Source: a virus
DNA: 23,058 bases
Reading direction: 5' to 3' (one strand)
IMG/VR virus record: IMGVR_UViG_3300021599_000181
Span: 1 to 23,058 of that record
A program made the translations under genes and the position numbers. The notes under the pieces are model-generated. The model was not told the origin of the DNA and made no database searches. It saw only the letters and a program-made list of their open reading frames with translations. Shown here piece by piece: positions 20,057-23,058 of the stretch; the stretch's first letter is position 1, and every line of letters starts with the position of its first letter.

Positions 20057-22252
20057 TTAGACTCCCTGCCCGTAGTCAGTAAACGAATTGTCTACCTCAT
20101 AAGCAATATCTGGTACGCCTGTACCAGCGACCCATACTAATTCACCCTGATAGTAGTAATTTCCAGAGGGATCAATGGCTGTGCCATCTGTGTAGTATGT
20201 CCATCCATATCCCGGATCATTTACAGTAAGACCACTAGTGTCCACTTGAACAGCACCACCACCACCTCTGCCTAGCTGTGCAATAGCACCAGCTTTAATA
20301 GTACCAAAGGCACTCTTCATTGCAGAGTAAGCATCGCCAGCAATTGCAGTCTTCTCCATAATCTTTGCAGAGACATTTCCAAGAGCTTCGTACATCTTGC
20401 CTTCTAATGCGAGCTTGGCTGCTTCTACTTGTCCTTGTTTTTGTAACACAGCAATCGCTACATAGTTTTCTCTGTTTTTATTATTCTCGCCAGATGTAAA
20501 TGCGTACTGAATATTATCACGGAAAACTTGCATCTGATTGTTATACTCAGCTAAACCTACTTGTAAAGCAGACTGTGCATTAATTTCATTGGCACGGTTA
20601 ATCGCTGCAGTGTTAGCTGTAGAAATCTCTCTACGCCATGCGGCATTGGATTGATCAATCACTAATCTATTTTGAGCATTAAATTGCTCACGTTGATTTT
20701 GTGATTCAGTATTAAATCTAGCTACAGTATTATACTGGTCAGCATTAAACTGCGACATAGCATTTGTTTGTGTTGCATTAAACTGCTGTACTTGTGTTGC
20801 AAGACCAGCAAAGAATTGTGTAACTTGATTCTGACTGGCAGCATTAAATTGTCTAGCAGCGTTTTCCGCAGCTTGATCTGACAATATGGCCTGCACATTC
20901 GATTGTGCTTTAAACATTTCTGCCTGCTGTGAATAGCTCAAGTTAGCCATGTCCATTTGCAAGAAAGCTTGAGCATTTGCTACAGCCGCTTGCTGACGAT
21001 TATTTAAGTTAGCAGTTTCAAGTGTGGCAATTTGAGCAGCATTTGCCATGACCAATGCTTGCCTATTATTTAGATTAGCCATGTCCATAGTCTGAGCAAG
21101 ACGGGCATTCTCTATTGCTATCTGTTGCTGGGCATTAAAGTTTTGATTGGCAATATCAGCAACCTTGGCTGCATTTAAAACACGAGTCTGAAAGTTTTGA
21201 TCAAACTCTTGTCCTAAAAACTGAGCACGTTGCTGAGCAGTGAGCATTGCCACTTGCTGTCTATTGGACAGATTCTGTAATCCCATCTGCTGGTATGTTT
21301 GAGCATCAGCAGAAGCAATCGGTAGTGCAGCTTCAAGTGTAGCTTGAATCATTGCTTGCCCAGCTAAACTAGAAGCCCCTAGCCCACGCTGTGCCAGTAC
21401 AGATGTGACATTACGTAGAGAAGCTGCAGCCCATGGCGGGGGACTGCCAGCTTCAAAGGTAGACATCAAGGTATTAAGTTGACCCTGCACAGTCATGTCT
21501 GCAGTTACAACACCTTGTGCTGCCTCTGCTTGCTGCAGTGCAGCTTCTACTGCAGTCCTATCGACAGCAGCACCGGAAATAATTTCCCCTGTCTGTACGC
21601 CCCGAATTGGTGCACCAGTGATCTGGGTAGCTGTACCCTCAGCAGCCTTAAGTGTTCCAAGGGCAGTGCTGGTAGGCTCTACTTGTGCGGCTTGAACTTG
21701 TGCCTGCTGACTTACTACGCCTTGAGCAGGCTGTAATTGAGATACCGTTCCAGACACGCTAGGAGCCGCTGCAGCAGCTTGCATTGTGGCTGCTGGGGTG
21801 GTGGTAGGGGCAGCAGCAGTAGCGGCTGTAGGAGCCTGTGCTGCAGTCACAGAGGCAGCTTGTGCTGGAGCTAGTTGTGTAGTTAGAACCTGATCTTCAG
21901 TGACCACATTCTGAGCAGGGGTAATGACAGGTGCCAAGGGTGACGTGGGCGTAGTCTGAGCCACCTGCTGAGACAGGGGAGTGATAGTACCCGTAGGTGT
22001 GGTTTGTGTGGCTGTGCTTGTGTTTACAAGTTCTACTTGCTCAGATGTAGGATCTACCTCTACCGCACCACCCTCTTGGTACATACGGACCATGCCGCCC
22101 CTAGCCATATATTTCTCAAGCACCGTAGTGTACTTACGTGACATGGCAGGGTCTGATTTTACAAACTCATCAAACATTTGCATTGGTCCATCATAGCCCA
22201 GTTTACGAGCTACGATTTCTTTTTGCTTCATATTAAATTCTTTAGTCGCCAT
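20057..22252 (-). CDS. 731-aa virion protein with 11-residue (hendecad) repeats
   Basis: 731 residues from ATG 22252, 1 bp after the lysozyme stop; an in-frame GTG at 22264 would add four residues but overlaps the lysozyme and has no ribosome site. An N-terminal domain of about 75 residues contains RGGMVRMYQEGG, a Gly-x-Val-x-Gly-Gly type motif seen in aquatic phage virion proteins. A long Ala/Thr/Pro/Gln linker follows (about 76-270). A helical region (about 327-565) shows exact 11-residue periodicity with Asn-Ala or Asn-Leu. The C-terminus is a Gly/Tyr-rich strand domain (about 660-731). No catalytic motif. It is probably a virion structural or ejection protein. Confidence 0.7.
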   Translation of the reverse strand: MATKEFNMKQKEIVARKLGYDGPMQMFDEFVKSDPAMSRKYTTVLEKYMARGGMVRMYQEGGAVEVDPTSEQVELVNTSTATQTTPTGTITPLSQQVAQTTPTSPLAPVITPAQNVVTEDQVLTTQLAPAQAASVTAAQAPTAATAAAPTTTPAATMQAAAAAPSVSGTVSQLQPAQGVVSQQAQVQAAQVEPTSTALGTLKAAEGTATQITGAPIRGVQTGEIISGAAVDRTAVEAALQQAEAAQGVVTADMTVQGQLNTLMSTFEAGSPPPWAAASLRNVTSVLAQRGLGASSLAGQAMIQATLEAALPIASADAQTYQQMGLQNLSNRQQVAMLTAQQRAQFLGQEFDQNFQTRVLNAAKVADIANQNFNAQQQIAIENARLAQTMDMANLNNRQALVMANAAQIATLETANLNNRQQAAVANAQAFLQMDMANLSYSQQAEMFKAQSNVQAILSDQAAENAARQFNAASQNQVTQFFAGLATQVQQFNATQTNAMSQFNADQYNTVARFNTESQNQREQFNAQNRLVIDQSNAAWRREISTANTAAINRANEINAQSALQVGLAEYNNQMQVFRDNIQYAFTSGENNKNRENYVAIAVLQKQGQVEAAKLALEGKMYEALGNVSAKIMEKTAIAGDAYSAMKSAFGTIKAGAIAQLGRGGGGAVQVDTSGLTVNDPGYGWTYYTDGTAIDPSGNYYYQGELVWVAGTGVPDIAYEVDNSFTDYGQGV
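20579..21274 (-). repeat. Coding tract for an 11-residue (33 bp) repeat in the 731-aa protein
   Basis: From residue 327 to 558 of the protein, Asn recurs at exact steps of 11: 327, 360, 371, 382, 393, 404, 415, 426, 437, 470, 492, 503, 514, 525, 536, 547, 558. The exceptions in register are 338, 349, 448, 459 and 481. The next residue is nearly always Ala, Leu or Phe. A 22-residue higher order (NLxNRQ at 327, 393, 415) is also visible. The DNA copies are diverged, so selection acts on the protein pattern. Confidence 0.85.
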
Positions 22253-22253
22253 A

Positions 22254-22736
22254 TTAATCGCCACTTAAATATAAGTTCATTTCGTCCTTGCGTCTTTTAA
22301 CAAGGCCCGGGAGTTCTTTACCACCAGCTTTAGTCCATTGCATGAATGCTTCTGCTGCTTCTCCAAACTCACCACGGTTGTGCTTCATTCTTATTGTAGA
22401 GCGTTGGAGATTGCCGAGGCCAACATTGAAAGAGAAGGAAACGAGGCTGTCAAAGCGAGACTGAGTAAGACCAGAAGGACACAGTCGTAATACACCTCGC
22501 TCAAACGAAGCCAAGTCACTGGATAGGATGTCATCAACTTCTGCCATGCTGAGGGTTCTATCCCACTCTGGGGGAATTGGTATACTTTTGCGTTCATTAA
22601 ATGGAACCTTTATGTGATTTGCATCTATTACGTGGCCTACGCCGATTGTCCACAATAAAGCAGGGCATCTGTAGCCACGAGTACGAACACCCTCGTGGTG
22701 CTTAATCATCTCTATACATTTTTTGGATACATTCAT
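22254..22736 (-). CDS. Endolysin, GH24 muramidase (T4 lysozyme family, R21 subtype)
   Basis: 160 residues. It cleaves the MurNAc-GlcNAc bond of peptidoglycan at lysis. Active-site pattern: Glu15 (HHEGVR), then 8 residues to Cys24 (YRCPALLW), then 5 residues to Thr30 (WTIGVGH). This is the E-8-D/C-5-T triad of phage 21-type endolysins, with Cys where T4 has Asp20. The C-terminal KRRKDEMNLYL matches the conserved family end (RR-x-x-E-x-x-L-Y). The N-terminus has no hydrophobic signal-anchor segment, so export depends on the holin rather than SAR release. The start overlaps the holin stop by ATGA. Confidence 0.93.
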   Translation of the reverse strand: MNVSKKCIEMIKHHEGVRTRGYRCPALLWTIGVGHVIDANHIKVPFNERKSIPIPPEWDRTLSMAEVDDILSSDLASFERGVLRLCPSGLTQSRFDSLVSFSFNVGLGNLQRSTIRMKHNRGEFGEAAEAFMQWTKAGGKELPGLVKRRKDEMNLYLSGD

Positions 22737-23058
22737 TTCTTAAATGATTGACTTCCAAACCAGAATGCAATCACAGAAGAGAAGATGATGGCTGAGTCCT
22801 CATCCCAAAGAATTTCCATAGCCTGATCAAACGGAACACCTGTTTTCCATGCATAGAAAAATCCAAAGATGTTTACAAAGAGTAGCATACAAAACATCCC
22901 GTAGGTAATGACCGGACGGACAGAAGCCCTCATGTTAATTACCCACTGTGATGCACCTTTACCTATCTCAATGTCATGCTTATACAGTGCTTCACGTTCT
23001 TGCACTGCTGTCTGCATAGCAATTTGATCTGTTCTTATCTCTTCTATACGAGCCTGTG
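22733..23058 (-). CDS. Holin, 3TM family, partial at the window edge
   Basis: The frame stays open from the stop at 22733 to the window end, so the start may lie outside; ATG 23017 would give 94 residues. Upstream codons (QARIEEIRTDQIA) continue the charged helix, favouring a longer protein. A charged coil (QEREALYKHDIEIGKG) precedes ASVRPVITYG and a hydrophobic span (MFCMLLFVNIFGFFYAW). A second span follows (SAIIFSSVIAFWFGSQSFKK) with the FG-x-x-x-x-K ending typical of the 3TM holin family (GTA_holin_3TM). It would permeabilise the inner membrane and release the adjacent endolysin. Confidence 0.75.
   Translation of the reverse strand, partial: QARIEEIRTDQIAMQTAVQEREALYKHDIEIGKGASQWVINMRASVRPVITYGMFCMLLFVNIFGFFYAWKTGVPFDQAMEILWDEDSAIIFSSVIAFWFGSQSFKK

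Noticed and set aside
21480-21950. DNA-level tandem repeat or pseudogene in the Ala/Thr/Pro-rich region
   Set aside because: The low complexity is at protein level (Ala, Gln, Thr, Pro codons); the frame is intact and no clean DNA repeat unit is visible.

Overview
The window is one end-to-end coding stretch of a tailed double-stranded DNA bacteriophage. The evidence is tightly packed small genes with 1-26 bp overlaps, a phage-type replisome, a T7 endonuclease I homologue, class II ribonucleotide reductase, GH24 endolysin, 3TM holin and large virion proteins. The best fit is a podovirus-like phage of the HMO-2011 type (the group founded by a SAR116 marine phage). The main reason is the family A DNA polymerase, which carries a DnaJ-type zinc-finger insert (two CxxCxGxG motifs) between its exonuclease and polymerase domains, a known hallmark of that group. 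An aquatic bacterial host is likely, but this is inference; no host gene is present.

Layout. Positions 1-12283 (+) form one rightward, almost gapless operon. It begins with the tail of a coiled-coil ORF and five small accessory proteins (1-1276), then a tyrosine integrase (1279-2229), a small ORF, a GT-A type glycosyltransferase (2492-3109) and a DUF1289 Fe-S-like protein with a probable TTG start (3087-3347). The replication core follows: zinc-binding/TOPRIM primase, separate DnaB/RecA-fold helicase, a small ORF, DNA polymerase, a candidate ssDNA-binding protein, a Cas4/RecB-like PD-(D/E)XK exonuclease with an Fe-S cysteine set, and the Holliday-junction resolvase (3277-9804). After it come small proteins including DUF3310, a second possible PD-(D/E)XK protein and a ClpP-like serine protease (11069-11659), then three small ORFs. 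A strong intrinsic terminator sits at 12338-12368. A second short rightward unit holds class II RNR (12390-14279), an Rmf/CrpP-like small protein, a basic 55-aa protein and tRNA-Thr(UGU) (14648-14723), and ends at another terminator.

The remaining 14755-23058 lies entirely on the minus strand and converges on the tRNA/terminator. Read in transcription order (right to left) it holds a 3TM holin (open at the window edge), an endolysin of the E-8-C-5-T type, a 731-aa virion protein with a very regular 11-residue repeat, three smaller virion-like proteins and a 1069-aa putative internal virion protein.

How it works together (inference). The rightward arm supplies nucleotides (RNR), copies the genome (primase, helicase, polymerase, SSB candidate), processes recombination intermediates (exonuclease, resolvase) and may integrate (integrase). 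The leftward arm builds the DNA-ejection apparatus and lyses the host. The least-described elements are the hendecad-repeat virion protein, the ClpP-like protease and the glycosyltransferase placed inside the non-structural arm, and several overlapping small genes with no recognisable family.
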